Notes: generated by a model not told the origin, from the letters alone. Numbered from the stretch's first letter, positions 39,158 through 49,246 are shown. The stretch is DNA of 64,000 nt from an uncultured bacterium (GCA_903834785.1 CAILKP010000093.1:179676-243675); one strand, 5' to 3'. Made by a program: numbers and translations.

Positions 39158-40018
39158 ATGACCACGGCTCCGACACCGTCCCTTGCGGTCCATCTCATCC
39201 AGTGCGACACTGTCTGGGAGGACAAGGCTGCCACCTTCGCCCACGTCGATACGCTCGTGAACGCCGCCGGCGTTGGCCAAGCCGGGCTGATCGTGCTCCC
39301 CGAGATGTTCGACACGGGCTTTTCCTTCAACATTGAACGTACCGCCGATACCGATGGCACGACCTTGCGGTATCTGGTCGCTCTTGCCCGCCGCACCGGC
39401 TGCTGGGTGCACGGGGCCAGGACCGTCCTGAATCCGACCAGCCCGAGCCCGCGAGGCCTGAACCGGACGACGGTGGTTGGGCCTGACGGCACTGTCCAGT
39501 GCGAGTATGACAAGGTCCACCCCTTCTCATACGGCCGGGAAAGCGAGTTCTTTGACCCAGGGCGGCAGATAAAGCTGTACAAAGTGCCCTTCGGGGGCGA
39601 TGGATCGCAAAACTCGGGTAACCCCTTAATTGTCGGGCCAGCGATCTGCTATGACTTGCGGTTTCCGGAGTTGTTCCGGGCGGGTGCCGCCCGTGGGGCT
39701 GAGTTGTTCATCGTGCCGGCAAACTGGCCGGCAGTCCGTCAGATGCACAGGCTGACGCTGGCCCGCGCCAGAGCCATCGAGAACCAGGCGGCGGTCATCT
39801 GCCTGAACCGGTCCGGACGTGACCCCACGCTGGTGTATAACGGTGGCAGCGTCGCCTACGACGCCAAGGGCGAGCTGCTGGGCGAGCTGGGCGAGGCCGC
39901 TGGCGTCCTGACAGTGCAGATCGATCCCATGGCCATCCGGAAGTGGCGCGCGGACTTCCCGGCCCTGCGTGACCGCCAGGCCGACTTGTACGCGCAGTGG
40001 ACCACCGAGCAGGCGTGA
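39158..40018 (+). CDS. Carbon-nitrogen hydrolase (nitrilase superfamily; omega-amidase-like)
   Basis: A 286-residue member of the nitrilase superfamily. The Glu-Lys-Cys triad is clear: Glu in LIVLPEMFDTGFS, Lys in CEYDKVHPFSYG, Cys in PAICYDLRFPELFR. EMFDTGFS and the short length resemble the Nit2/YafV omega-amidase group, which hydrolyses alpha-keto amides such as ketoglutaramate. This would link glutamine transamination to ketoglutarate; the substrate is inferred. It is divergent from maf across 260 bp, in which I see nothing notable. Confidence 0.92.
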   Translation: MTTAPTPSLAVHLIQCDTVWEDKAATFAHVDTLVNAAGVGQAGLIVLPEMFDTGFSFNIERTADTDGTTLRYLVALARRTGCWVHGARTVLNPTSPSPRGLNRTTVVGPDGTVQCEYDKVHPFSYGRESEFFDPGRQIKLYKVPFGGDGSQNSGNPLIVGPAICYDLRFPELFRAGAARGAELFIVPANWPAVRQMHRLTLARARAIENQAAVICLNRSGRDPTLVYNGGSVAYDAKGELLGELGEAAGVLTVQIDPMAIRKWRADFPALRDRQADLYAQWTTEQA

Positions 40019-40054
40019 TACCACTGGTCCGGGAGCTGACTTTCCAAACGGTGC

Positions 40055-43000
40055 TTACTGGTGCCCGTACTGGCACCCAGCGCACGTTGCGGCGTGACGC
40101 ATGATCGCTTCGATGGCCATCGGGGTTCCCGCACCACGCTGCAGCGATTCGAAGAACATCTTGGGCCCCGGGGCCTGCTGAGGCGCCAGCTGAGCAAGGG
40201 TCTTGCCTTCGTAGAGCCGACCGTTGAGCATGACCATGCCGATATCTTCGCTCTTACGGATATCCGCCAGCGGATCGCCGGTGAAGATCACCAGATCCGC
40301 GAGCTTGCCCGCCTTGATCGAGCCCAGATCCCGGTCCATGCCGATGTACCAGGCCCCATCAATGGTCGCGGCACGAAGTGCCTCAAACGGCGTCATGCCG
40401 CCCTGGACGAACATCCACATTTCCCAGTGAGCAGCCAGGCCGGCGAGCTGGCCGTGAGCACCCATCGTGGGCCCACCACCCGGATTTCCGGCGGCGGTCT
40501 TGGCATCGAGCACTCGCTTGGCCACGGCCGCTTGCTTGATGTGATTCCATTCCTCGTCCGGCGCATCAGTTCGGCGGCGAGAACGAGGATCCACCACATA
40601 CCGCGGCACGAAGTTCATCAGCCGCTGGTTCTCCCAGACGTTGGTCTTGGCGTACCAGTAGTTCTCGCCTCCCATACCGCCGTAGGCAACGCCCAAGGTG
40701 GGGGTGTAGCCGGTCTGGCTGGGCCCCCAGAGCTGTGCGACGTCGTTGTAGATGTTCGCGACGGGGACCGTGTGCTCGACGGAGCTGTGGCCGTCGACCA
40801 CCATGGTCATGTTGTGCTGGAACACGGCACCTCCCTCGGGTACGACCAGCATCCCCAGCTGGCGTGCGGCCTCCATGACCATCTGCCGCTGATCACGGCG
40901 GGGCTGGTTATAGCTCTTGACACTGAAGCCACCGACTGCCTTGTACCGCCGGAGGTGGAACAGGGCATCCTCCAGCGAGTCAATCTCGGCCTTAAAGGCA
41001 CCGGCCGCGCCGTAGAGGATCGTGCCGGTGGAGAACGTGCGGGGTGAGAGAATCATGCCAGCCTTCTGCAGTTCGCTTGCGGCGAAGATCATCTCCGTGT
41101 CGTTGCTGGGGTCATGAATCGTCGTCACGCCGAAGGCGATGTTCGCGTGCGAGATCCAGTTACGCTGTGGCGTCATGCCGGTCTCGCCCTGAGAGCCATG
41201 GGCATGGACATCGATGAACCCGGGGGTCACCGTCGCACCCTTGAGGTCAAAGACCTGGGCATCGCCTGGAACAACCACCTGGCCAGTCGAACCAACCGCG
41301 GAAATCCGGTTCCCCTCGACGAGAATCGTCCCCGAACCGATCACCATTCCGCCGCGGGCAGCACCGGGCTCACTCCCGGTCTCCATCGTGACGATCCGGG
41401 CATTGGTCAGTGCGATCACGTTCTTGCCGCCCTCACCCCGCTTGGGGACATCCGCGGCAAACTTGAACGACAGATTGATGGCCGTCGGTGCGGGCAGAGT
41501 CGCTGCCGGTTTCGCCGCATCAGCGGCGGGAGGGACCACGGCGCCAAATCCAGCGGCACCCAGTGCTACTTCCACCGGCTGTGTCAGCAGCTCCGGCCCC
41601 ATCACCCAATGCAGCCGCTTGGAGTCGGCCGACCAATGGATGAAGTTGCCTGCCTGGGTTGAGACCTTTGCCAGTGGTAGCGTGGTGCTCTTCGGGCTCA
41701 GGTCGATGGGCCGGCCCGTTTCCAGGAAGGGGGCCACATAGACGTTGAAGCGCTCGACGAACGAGATGTACTTACCGGTCGGGCTGACCTTGTACTCCGT
41801 GGCCCAGTCGTTGCGGAAGTGCGTGCGCTCGGGGTTGTCCGGCGTCACGCCAACCATCGGGACACTGACCAGCGAGGCCCGGTCCGAATCACTCCCGCCC
41901 TCGCGCTGGGTGAGGAACACCCGATCTGAACCAGCACCGAACTGCGGATTACTGCCACGGCGTGACAGGAGCTTGGTTCCATCAGTGACAGGTCGACCGG
42001 TAGCCAGCAGCGGGTTGGGAGCACTATATACGCCGGTTTCACGGCTCCACAGCGGGCTGGTAAGGTAGCCGCCGCTGGTCTTGAGATACACCACCCGCTT
42101 GCCGTCGGGGGAAAGGACCGGGTCGTTGTAGTGTCCCGGTTCGGTGGTGACGCTCGTGCCCGCGGCACCAGATGCGCCATCGGCTGGAATGATCCGCACC
42201 GATCCAAGTTCCTTGTCATTCCATGTGGCGTACACGATGAACTTGCCATCACGTGACCAGCTCGGGAAGAACTCAAAGTGGTCGTTCTGGCTCGTCAGCC
42301 GCCGAGGCTGACTGCCGGAAGGAGCGGCAAGCTCACGCACGTAGATGCGCCCGAGGGCCTGGAACAAAGCCTTGTCCCCGGTCGGGCTCACGCTCACATC
42401 GCGGAGCAGCTTGATATCAAACTGCTCGGGCATCGCCTCATATGCAACACGCTGCGACTTGGCGATTGAACGAGTGCCGCGGATCCGGAAGGGGATGACT
42501 TCTGCCTTTCCGTCTGCGACCCCGATGTTCCGGATCTTCCCACCTGCCCACGCGATGATCGCTTTGCCGTCCGGAGTCCAGGCAAAGTTCGGATACACGC
42601 CGTGGACCGCCCAGGTCTCCTGATTGTCACGCTCCATCGAACCGTAGACAGCTCGAGTCTGGCCGCTGGCCAGGTCCATGACGAAGAGTGTCGATTGGTA
42701 CCGCACGCGGCGAATGAACGCGATCGATTTGCCGTCCGGACTGGGAACCGGGCGGCACGCGCCACCCGGACCGGCGATCAGGCGAGTGGTCTCCCGAGTC
42801 GTCAGGTCGAGACGGTCAATCGCGTAAATGCCGGAGTTTCCGTCCTTGTCGTACTCAAAGGTTGACCCGCCGGTGGCGTCCAAGGAGTAGTACATGTACT
42901 TGCCGTCGGGACTCACCGCGGGCTCGCCAACATCCTTCTGCTCGCTGGGCTTGTTCGTCAACTGCAGCCCGTCGGTCTTGCCGGAGGCGTGATACATCCA

Positions 43001-43606
43001 CATCTCGCCGGAACCCAGCGAGCGGCGGCTGGTGAAGTGCTTGCGGGCGATGATGTACTGGCTGTCGGCCGTAAACACCGGCTGGGTGAGTAGGCGGAAC
43101 GACTCTTTGGTGATCTGCCGCTGCGGAAGCCAACCGCCTTTGCCATCAGTGTCCATGACCCAGATGTTGTCGCCGCCCTTGCCGTTGTCGCCACTGCGGT
43201 CGGAGACGAACGCGATCATCCGGCCGTCGGGCGAGAAACGAGGCTGCATGTCCCACTGACGACCCGAGGCGATGCAGGTCACAGCAGAACCATCAGCTGA
43301 GCCACCGATGGGCATGGTGTACAAGTCACCGAGCATGTCAAACACCACGGTCTTGCCGTCGGGAGACACGTCCAGACTCATCCACGTCCCCTCGTCGGTA
43401 TCCAGCGTGATGTCAGACCAGCCCCAACTGTCACCGGCAGGGTTCGCAACATCCCACTTCCCGGATTTGGCCGGATCAGCGGCCGCGACGGTGGCCGGAG
43501 CGGCGGACACCGTGGTCGTCGGCTTCGCGGTCGCCGAGGCGGCCAGCCCGGAGAGGGCCAGAAGGAGTGCAAGGCCACGGCTAGACAGTCGCAAGGAGCT
43601 TGACAA
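40055..43606 (-). CDS. TolB-like propeller fused to amidohydrolase, exported
   Basis: A 1183-residue protein with a signal peptide (GLALLLALSGLAASATAKP). The start codon appears to be TTG 43606 with no good ribosome site. The first about 720 residues are WD40-like/PD40 blades (SPDGKTVVFDMLGDLYTMP, FSPDGRMIAFVSDRSG). The C-terminal about 400 residues are an amidohydrolase: HxH in VTPGFIDVHAHG, Lys in FSVKSYNQPRRDQ, His in VVDGHSSVEHTV, and LADLVIFTGDPLADI at the end. Such fusions are widespread secreted hydrolases of unknown substrate, perhaps cyclic or modified peptides. Confidence 0.93.
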   Translation of the reverse strand: MSSSLRLSSRGLALLLALSGLAASATAKPTTTVSAAPATVAAADPAKSGKWDVANPAGDSWGWSDITLDTDEGTWMSLDVSPDGKTVVFDMLGDLYTMPIGGSADGSAVTCIASGRQWDMQPRFSPDGRMIAFVSDRSGDNGKGGDNIWVMDTDGKGGWLPQRQITKESFRLLTQPVFTADSQYIIARKHFTSRRSLGSGEMWMYHASGKTDGLQLTNKPSEQKDVGEPAVSPDGKYMYYSLDATGGSTFEYDKDGNSGIYAIDRLDLTTRETTRLIAGPGGACRPVPSPDGKSIAFIRRVRYQSTLFVMDLASGQTRAVYGSMERDNQETWAVHGVYPNFAWTPDGKAIIAWAGGKIRNIGVADGKAEVIPFRIRGTRSIAKSQRVAYEAMPEQFDIKLLRDVSVSPTGDKALFQALGRIYVRELAAPSGSQPRRLTSQNDHFEFFPSWSRDGKFIVYATWNDKELGSVRIIPADGASGAAGTSVTTEPGHYNDPVLSPDGKRVVYLKTSGGYLTSPLWSRETGVYSAPNPLLATGRPVTDGTKLLSRRGSNPQFGAGSDRVFLTQREGGSDSDRASLVSVPMVGVTPDNPERTHFRNDWATEYKVSPTGKYISFVERFNVYVAPFLETGRPIDLSPKSTTLPLAKVSTQAGNFIHWSADSKRLHWVMGPELLTQPVEVALGAAGFGAVVPPAADAAKPAATLPAPTAINLSFKFAADVPKRGEGGKNVIALTNARIVTMETGSEPGAARGGMVIGSGTILVEGNRISAVGSTGQVVVPGDAQVFDLKGATVTPGFIDVHAHGSQGETGMTPQRNWISHANIAFGVTTIHDPSNDTEMIFAASELQKAGMILSPRTFSTGTILYGAAGAFKAEIDSLEDALFHLRRYKAVGGFSVKSYNQPRRDQRQMVMEAARQLGMLVVPEGGAVFQHNMTMVVDGHSSVEHTVPVANIYNDVAQLWGPSQTGYTPTLGVAYGGMGGENYWYAKTNVWENQRLMNFVPRYVVDPRSRRRTDAPDEEWNHIKQAAVAKRVLDAKTAAGNPGGGPTMGAHGQLAGLAAHWEMWMFVQGGMTPFEALRAATIDGAWYIGMDRDLGSIKAGKLADLVIFTGDPLADIRKSEDIGMVMLNGRLYEGKTLAQLAPQQAPGPKMFFESLQRGAGTPMAIEAIMRHAATCAGCQYGHQ

Positions 43607-43689
43607 GGGGCGTTCTCGGCGAGGTGTGAGAAAGGGGCAGGGTGAGTCGGAGACGCGAGTCGGCTTGTATCGCAGATACGTTCAGAACG

Positions 43690-44190
43690 TCAGGACGCTG
43701 TGTTGCAGCGTGAGCACAAGCCATGCAGTGTCACGCTTTGCTGCTTGATGAGCGGCCGCGGGGCGTTTGCAGGCCGCGGAGCCGCCCCGCCCTCCAAGGT
43801 GTAAGCATCAACGGGGGGAATGTGATGCCGGATGATCACCTCCGCATCCTCAAGACACTCAACCCGCGAGCATTGATCGCAGACAAGATGCGGGTGGTCG
43901 TGAATGTGATGCTCGCGGGTGCAGCGCGAATGGTCTGTCAAGCCATACCGAAACCGACGATCCCCCGGATCAACCTTGTGCGCAAGCCCGGCTTCCACCA
44001 GCGAGCCAAGCGTGCGGTAGACGGTGACGCGATCGACGCCCTCCGCCTTGAGCTTCTCGCAGATGTCCGCAGCATCCAGCACTTCTGTCGATGTTGCCAG
44101 CAGCCCCAGGATCAGCAGCCGATAGTCCGTGACGCGCAGCCCCGCCTCACGCAGCATCGCACGGTACCGGGATGGATCGGGCTTGGCCAC
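43690..44190 (-). CDS. Fur-family metalloregulator
   Basis: A 166-residue ferric-uptake-regulator family repressor starting at GTG 44190. The winged helix is GLRVTDYRLLILGLLATS to VDRVTVYRTLGSLVEAGLA. The dimerisation domain holds the His-rich metal site HHIHDHPHLVCDQCSRVECLED and a second Cys pair, LHGLCSRC, at the C-terminus, giving a CxxC...CxxC structural zinc site. The metal sensed (Fe, Zn, Mn or peroxide) is not clear. It lies 41 bp behind fabG on the same strand; no metal transporter is adjacent. Confidence 0.93.
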   Translation of the reverse strand: MAKPDPSRYRAMLREAGLRVTDYRLLILGLLATSTEVLDAADICEKLKAEGVDRVTVYRTLGSLVEAGLAHKVDPGDRRFRYGLTDHSRCTREHHIHDHPHLVCDQCSRVECLEDAEVIIRHHIPPVDAYTLEGGAAPRPANAPRPLIKQQSVTLHGLCSRCNTAS

Positions 44191-44231
44191 GGGGTTCGCT
44201 GCACGGCCGGACGCGGCCGAAAATGCGGGAT

Positions 44232-44999
44232 TCAGGCCATCGTCATGCCGCCATCGACGATCAGCGTCTGGCCGGTCAGGAACCCTGCCTCATCACTGGT
44301 CACATAGGCGACAGCCGCGGCGATATCGTCCGCCACGCCCAGGCGGCGAACAGCACACATCTTCAGAATGCCGTCCTTGATCTCCGCCGGAAGGCCCGCG
44401 GTCATGTCCGTCTCGATGTAGCCAGGGGCTACGACATTGGCGGTGATGCCCTTGGAACCGAACTCGCGAGCAACGGTCTTGGTCAGGCCCAGCAAGCCGG
44501 CCTTCGCCGCGGCGTAGTTCGCCTGACCGGCGTTGCCGATGATGCCCGAGGTGCTGGCGATGTTGACGATGCGTCCGAACTTGCCTCGCATCATCTCGCG
44601 GCTTGCAACGCGGCAGGCCACAAAGGCAGACTTGAGGTTGGTCGTGATGACCGAATCAAAGTCCTCATCGGTCATGCGCAGCATCAGGTTGTCCTTGGTG
44701 ATGCCAGCGTTGTTGACTAGAATGTCCAGCCGGCCGCACTCGGCCACGGCCTTGGTGATGCCATCGGTCAGCGACTTGCTGTCGGCGATGTCGACCACGG
44801 CAATGGAGGCCTTGCCCCCGGACGCAATAATCTGAGCCGCCAGATCCTTGAGCGGACCTTCGGAACGGGCAGCCAGCACCACATGGCGACCATCACGGGC
44901 AAGTCGCAGGGCGATGGCCTTGCCGATGCCGCGGGAGGCGCCGGTGATGAAGGCGACACGGGTGGGAGCGGGAGACGACGATGAAGCGGAGTCGGCCAC
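44232..44999 (-). CDS. fabG: 3-oxoacyl-[acyl-carrier-protein] reductase
   Basis: An SDR enzyme of the fatty-acid elongation cycle, 255 residues, starting at GTG 44999. It has the NADPH motif FITGASRGIGKAIAL, NNAG in LDILVNNAGITKDN, catalytic Ser in IVNIASTSG, and YxxxK in GQANYAAAKAG. The C-terminus FLTGQTLIVDGGMTMA is typical. fabD is two genes upstream on the same strand with a lipoprotein gene between. No acpP or fabF is in the window. Confidence 0.95.
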   Translation of the reverse strand: MADSASSSSPAPTRVAFITGASRGIGKAIALRLARDGRHVVLAARSEGPLKDLAAQIIASGGKASIAVVDIADSKSLTDGITKAVAECGRLDILVNNAGITKDNLMLRMTDEDFDSVITTNLKSAFVACRVASREMMRGKFGRIVNIASTSGIIGNAGQANYAAAKAGLLGLTKTVAREFGSKGITANVVAPGYIETDMTAGLPAEIKDGILKMCAVRRLGVADDIAAAVAYVTSDEAGFLTGQTLIVDGGMTMA

Positions 45000-45111
45000 G
45001 AGGATTGGTTCCGAGCAAGGCAGCGTGCGGGGAAAGACGATTGCAGAGCCGAACTTCGGCCCAATGAGAAACGCCCGGCGTGGCCGAGCGGATTTCGAAA
45101 GCGTTGGTAAG

Positions 45112-46110
45112 TTATCCGCCGCTGGGACGCGGAATGTTCACTGGTCCGTTTGGAGTGGGCCGCTTGATCGGGCCGTCATCCTTCGGTGGTGAACTGGAGT
45201 TCGGGGCCGAGCCGCCCGGTGGGCTGCTGCTCGGTGCCCCATCCTTGCCCTTCTCGCCAGGTTTGCCAGCGCCGCCCGCGGGCATTACCTCAGGCAGAAT
45301 CAGATCGCCGTCGGCGATGCTGAAGCCAAGCATGCCGATGCTGTCCCAATCGCTGGCACGGGGACGCTCGATCCGCATGGTCGAGGCATTGTTGAACTGC
45401 CAGCTCTGGCCATCGCGGACACCGCCCCAGCCGAGCAGGTAGGACCCCTTGGGATCCTGCAGAGCCATCAGAACAACAAACTCAGGCTTGCCGTCCAGGA
45501 CCGCGTCCATGGTCGCCTTGCTGTTGAGTCGAGCAAGGTCCTTCTGAAAATCAGCACGGACGGACGCTTCGACCTTCGCGATCTCCTCCTTGGTCAGACC
45601 GTTGCGGACCATCATGGACTCGCGAAGCTTCGTGCCGTTGAGGAACTCCGCGTTGAGTGTCGCAATGGCCTGCGTGCGCTCCAAGTCAGACATCACAGTC
45701 GGGGCGGCGGCGTAGACAATCCGAACCACCTCGAGGTCCTTGGTCGCGCTAGCCCAGCCGTTGCCCGCCTTGACCAGGCCAAGGGCTTCCTTGGCGCGGC
45801 GGGTCAGCATCGGCTCGAGTTTGTCAGCATTGCCCGAGGCGATCGCATCGGCCAGCTGCACCACGGCGCGCACAAAGGTCTCGTCAGCAACCGCTACGCC
45901 CGGAGCAGTCTGCACCCGCGCGTCAACCTTGGCATCCTGCAGGATGTCCTTCACCTCGATCTGACGCGGTGGCGGCGGGGGGGGCGGCGGGGGGGGCGGC
46001 GGCGGTGGGGGGGCCTTCTCCTTGCAACCAGCCAGCATGAGCACGAGCACGCCCGTCGCGGCCAGCGTGGCCAGCGAGGGAACAAGGGTGGAGAAGGAAC
46101 GACGGTTCAT
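45112..46110 (-). CDS. Lipoprotein with 15-residue polyproline tract, function unknown
   Basis: A 332-residue lipoprotein starting at ATG 46110. The signal ends in the lipobox MLAGC (Cys29). Five residues later comes an uninterrupted run of 15 prolines (residues 34-48). The rest is largely helical and unrecognised. It has short low-complexity Lys/Pro/Gly/Ser stretches near the C-terminus (PAGGAGKPGEKGKDG; PTPNGPVNIPRPSGG). The proline tract probably acts as a rigid spacer from the membrane, and translating it should need EF-P. It lies between fabD and fabG. Confidence 0.8.
   Translation of the reverse strand: MNRRSFSTLVPSLATLAATGVLVLMLAGCKEKAPPPPPPPPPPPPPPPRQIEVKDILQDAKVDARVQTAPGVAVADETFVRAVVQLADAIASGNADKLEPMLTRRAKEALGLVKAGNGWASATKDLEVVRIVYAAAPTVMSDLERTQAIATLNAEFLNGTKLRESMMVRNGLTKEEIAKVEASVRADFQKDLARLNSKATMDAVLDGKPEFVVLMALQDPKGSYLLGWGGVRDGQSWQFNNASTMRIERPRASDWDSIGMLGFSIADGDLILPEVMPAGGAGKPGEKGKDGAPSSSPPGGSAPNSSSPPKDDGPIKRPTPNGPVNIPRPSGG
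45967..46011 (-). repeat. Fifteen tandem proline codons (CCN repeat)
   Basis: Fifteen consecutive CCC/CCG/CCA codons give G-runs of up to eight on the plus strand. Mixed codon use limits slippage, but runs of seven to eight identical bases remain and could be phase-variable. Confidence 0.9.
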
Positions 46111-46330
46111 AGGTTCAGACGCCTTGCCAAAAGCGGTTGACGAGCGAAACAACGACCCCTGCCGCCCCCTTTAATCGTCCAACAGCCCCCAAACCTAGCA
46201 CCCTCAGGCCGCCCAGCGAAGGCCCCCGCGTTGCCTCCAGTACCTTGGACGCCCTCCCGGCCACCGAGTTCCCGATCAGTTCCCTGCCGGCGTGGGGCGA
46301 CCGGAGGCGGTGAAGCCCAGCCCAGAACGG

Positions 46331-47317
46331 TTATCCCGGGGCATCGTGGTTGGTGACGGTGACATCCCGGTTGATCCGCTTGTACAACCCGGTCAGGGTC
46401 TTGCCCGGTGCAAGCTCGTGATAAGTGGCTCCGGCAAACGCCGGATTAACCGCAATGGCGGCACAAGACTCGGCCCAGCGGACCGGGCTTGTCAGCTGCC
46501 GCACCAGCAGGTCACGGATCGATGCCACGCTGGGCTCGTGTGGTTTGGCGGTGACGTTGGAATAGACGGTCACCCCAGACTCCGGTGCCTGCATCGGGGT
46601 GGCGGCCAGCTTCGCGGCCAGACGCTCGGCGGCGGGCTGCATAATCGGGGAATGGAACGCACCCGCAACGGCCAACGCCTGCCCGCGGACGCCGTGCTCG
46701 CCGGCCATCGCCACAGCCCGCTCGCAGGCGGCCTTGGAGCCGGAAATCACGATCTGGCCCGGGGCGTTGAAGTTCGCACAGACCAGCCCATCACTGCCGC
46801 GGGCCGCATCGCAAAGCGCGGTAGCCTTGGCCTCATCGGCGCCAATGAGTGCCACCATGCCGCTGGGCACAGCTTCCGCGGCTTCCTGCATGGCCTTGCC
46901 GCGAAGAGCGACCAGTTCGAGCCCATCAGCGAAGCTGAAAACCCCTGCCAGGTGCAGGGCGGTGTACTCGCCGAGCGACAATCCAGCCGCGCCGAGCACC
47001 TTGGCCTCCTTTACGCCAGCCGCAGAGCCTGAGATGCTGCCACCACATCCCCAGGCTGCCAGCAGACCCCGCCAGCACGCAACGGAGGCTGTGAAAATGG
47101 CTGGCTGGGAGACATCGGTGCGGTTTAAGATCTCCGCCGGTCCCTCAAAGCAGACCTGACTGAGGCTCAGCCCCGCTGCCTGACCCGGGAGACGAGACTT
47201 GAGAATATCGTCGGCCTGCTGAAAGACCGCGCGCGCCTCGGCCGATGCGTCGCACCAGGCCTTGGCCATCGAAACCGCTTGGGCACCCTGACCGGGCGCG
47301 AGGATGATCCTTGACAT
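46331..47317 (-). CDS. fabD: Malonyl CoA-acyl carrier protein transacylase
   Basis: A 328-residue enzyme that loads malonyl onto ACP. The N-terminus APGQGAQAVSMAK is typical. The nucleophile elbow reads GLSLGEYTALHLAG, where GHSxGE is usual, so the first elbow position is Leu in place of His. The catalytic His lies in VAGAFHSPIMQPA, and the NVTA segment (VYSNVTAKPHE) follows. The pair with fabG suggests part of a fab cluster. It follows hutH on the same strand, 78 bp away. Confidence 0.93.
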   Translation of the reverse strand: MSRIILAPGQGAQAVSMAKAWCDASAEARAVFQQADDILKSRLPGQAAGLSLSQVCFEGPAEILNRTDVSQPAIFTASVACWRGLLAAWGCGGSISGSAAGVKEAKVLGAAGLSLGEYTALHLAGVFSFADGLELVALRGKAMQEAAEAVPSGMVALIGADEAKATALCDAARGSDGLVCANFNAPGQIVISGSKAACERAVAMAGEHGVRGQALAVAGAFHSPIMQPAAERLAAKLAATPMQAPESGVTVYSNVTAKPHEPSVASIRDLLVRQLTSPVRWAESCAAIAVNPAFAGATYHELAPGKTLTGLYKRINRDVTVTNHDAPG

Positions 47318-47395
47318 CCCGTAATGATAGGAAGCACGCCGAGCTATGCGCCGCCGAAGCGGGCGGTCTGTTCAGCAGGCAGTTCGCCTCCTGCT

Positions 47396-48997
47396 TTAGA
47401 GGAACTTCCCAGCCCGGATCAATCCCGCGATCGCCGCGATGTCGTCGGTGAGCTGGCGGTCGGCCAGTAGTGGGGGGACAACGGTGCGGATGAGGTCGTG
47501 GGCATGCTCGACACCTTCGCCGGAGTGCAGCGGGCGGTGCAGCTCGATGGCCTGGGAGGCGATCAGCAACTCGATGGCGACGACGTTCGTGCACAGTTCC
47601 ACCGCGCGGCGGGCCTTCGCAGCGGCGCGGGGGCCCCATGAGTTGTAATCCTCCATCCCGGCGCACGTGCTGATGTTCGCGACGCTGGCGGGTGCCGCGA
47701 GGCCGACCAGTTCGTTCACGCACGCCGCGGCGGTGTACTGGGCGATCATGAGCCCGGACTGAAGGCCGGGCTGCGGGGCAAGGAACGGCTTGAGCTTGCT
47801 CTCGGGCTCGAACGCGCCCGTCATGAGGTAGCTGCGGCGTTCGGAGATGCCGGCGATGTGGCACAGCGCGATGGCCAGGTGATCCAGGGGGATGGCCACG
47901 GGCATGCCGTGAAAGTTGGCTCCAGAGATGATCGCATCGTCATCGGAAACAAACGACTGGGCGGCATCGCCGTGCTCGCCGCGGGCGATGACCAGGGGAT
48001 TATCGGTGACCGCGTGGAGCTCGTCACTGGCGGCGGATTCGATGCTGGTCAGGGATGCGTAGACCGCACCAAGCACAGTGGGGCCCGCTCGGAGCGAGTA
48101 CGGGTCCTGAACGCGAGGGTCGTTCTCTAGGTGGCTGGTCAGAATCGTGCTGCCTTCGAGCAGGTCGCGGAGCTGCTCGGCGATGATCATCCCGCAGACG
48201 TTGTTGCGGGCGCGGTACAACCGCTCATCAAGGAAGGAATCGGTCGCGCGGCAGGCGTCGATGGACATGGCCAGCGCGACGGTGGCCGAGCCGAGCAGTC
48301 GGGCCGCATCGTGCACAAGCAGGGCCGCCTCGGTGGCCATGAGGTGAGTGCCGTTGATGAGTGCGAGCCCTTCCTTGGCGGCGAGGGTGACGGGCTTGAT
48401 CTTGGCGGCGGCCATGGCCTTGGCGGTGGGCACGGGGCGTGCCGAGCCGGGAGTGAAGACGTGTCCCTCGCCGATCAGCGTGCAGGCGATGGCGGCCAGG
48501 GGGGCCAGATCACCCGAGGCGCCGACCGACCCGACCGATGGCACAACGGGGGTGAGGCCCAAGTTTAACATAAGCTGGATCTGCTCGGCCAGCACCGGCC
48601 GAACGCCCGAAAGCCCGCGGCAGAGCGAGCCGCACAGCAGGAGCATCATGCCGCGAACGGTCTCGACGGGCAGTGGGGTGCCCACGCCGGCGGAGTGGGA
48701 CCGCACAAGGTTGAGCTGCAGTTGGGCCAGGTCGGCATCGGCGATCCGCTTGTTGGCCAGGGAGCCGAAGCCGGTGTTGATGCCGTAGTACGGGTTGCCA
48801 TCACGCAGGCGGTACTCGACCACGGCCCGCGAGGCCTTCATGGCGGAAACCGCCGCCCGTGAGATTGAAACGGCCCGGCCTTGCCGTGCGACCGCGACAA
48901 CATCGTCGATGCTCAGCCCCCCTGGAGTCAGGACGACCGGTTTGGCAGAAACGGTGCGGGAGCGTGATGAACGTGCGGTGCGTTTGCGGCGTGCCAT
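47396..48997 (-). CDS. hutH: Histidine ammonia-lyase
   Basis: The enzyme deaminates histidine to urocanate. Start at ATG 48997 (MARRKRTARSS), giving 533 residues with a basic N-terminal extension of about 20. The MIO cofactor is formed from Ala160-Ser161-Gly162 in SVGSVGASGDLAPLA. Tyr71 in YYGINTGFG and the later MEDYNSWGPRAA are conserved. Other aromatic ammonia-lyases share these motifs, but overall similarity is to HutH. hutU and hutI are not nearby; a HutG-like gene lies 38 kb away in the window. Confidence 0.93.
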   Translation of the reverse strand: MARRKRTARSSRSRTVSAKPVVLTPGGLSIDDVVAVARQGRAVSISRAAVSAMKASRAVVEYRLRDGNPYYGINTGFGSLANKRIADADLAQLQLNLVRSHSAGVGTPLPVETVRGMMLLLCGSLCRGLSGVRPVLAEQIQLMLNLGLTPVVPSVGSVGASGDLAPLAAIACTLIGEGHVFTPGSARPVPTAKAMAAAKIKPVTLAAKEGLALINGTHLMATEAALLVHDAARLLGSATVALAMSIDACRATDSFLDERLYRARNNVCGMIIAEQLRDLLEGSTILTSHLENDPRVQDPYSLRAGPTVLGAVYASLTSIESAASDELHAVTDNPLVIARGEHGDAAQSFVSDDDAIISGANFHGMPVAIPLDHLAIALCHIAGISERRSYLMTGAFEPESKLKPFLAPQPGLQSGLMIAQYTAAACVNELVGLAAPASVANISTCAGMEDYNSWGPRAAAKARRAVELCTNVVAIELLIASQAIELHRPLHSGEGVEHAHDLIRTVVPPLLADRQLTDDIAAIAGLIRAGKFL

Positions 48998-49246
48998 GGG
49001 CGGAAGTCTTGGCAGCGGCGGGCGGCAAATCGAACGTGCGTGCAAAAGTCAGCGGATGTGGGTTGCGGCGGTGCCCGCGGAGCCTGCGTGCGGTTGGTGC
49101 TGCAGCGTGTGGATCGTGCGGGTGCCGAGCCGTGCGGGAGACCGTGTCGTGCGGGGGACTGTGTCGACGATGGGTGCGGCACTCGAAGTCGTGGAGAAGG
49201 GCTTGGGGCAGGGGCAAACGGCGGCAAGTCTCCATCCCGTGTAACG

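Noticed and set aside
45065..45160. A tRNA-like beginning (GTGGCCGAGCGG) downstream of the polyproline lipoprotein gene
   Set aside because: No acceptor, anticodon or T arm can be paired around it, and no TTCGA-type T loop follows at the right distance; most of it lies in the lipoprotein coding region.
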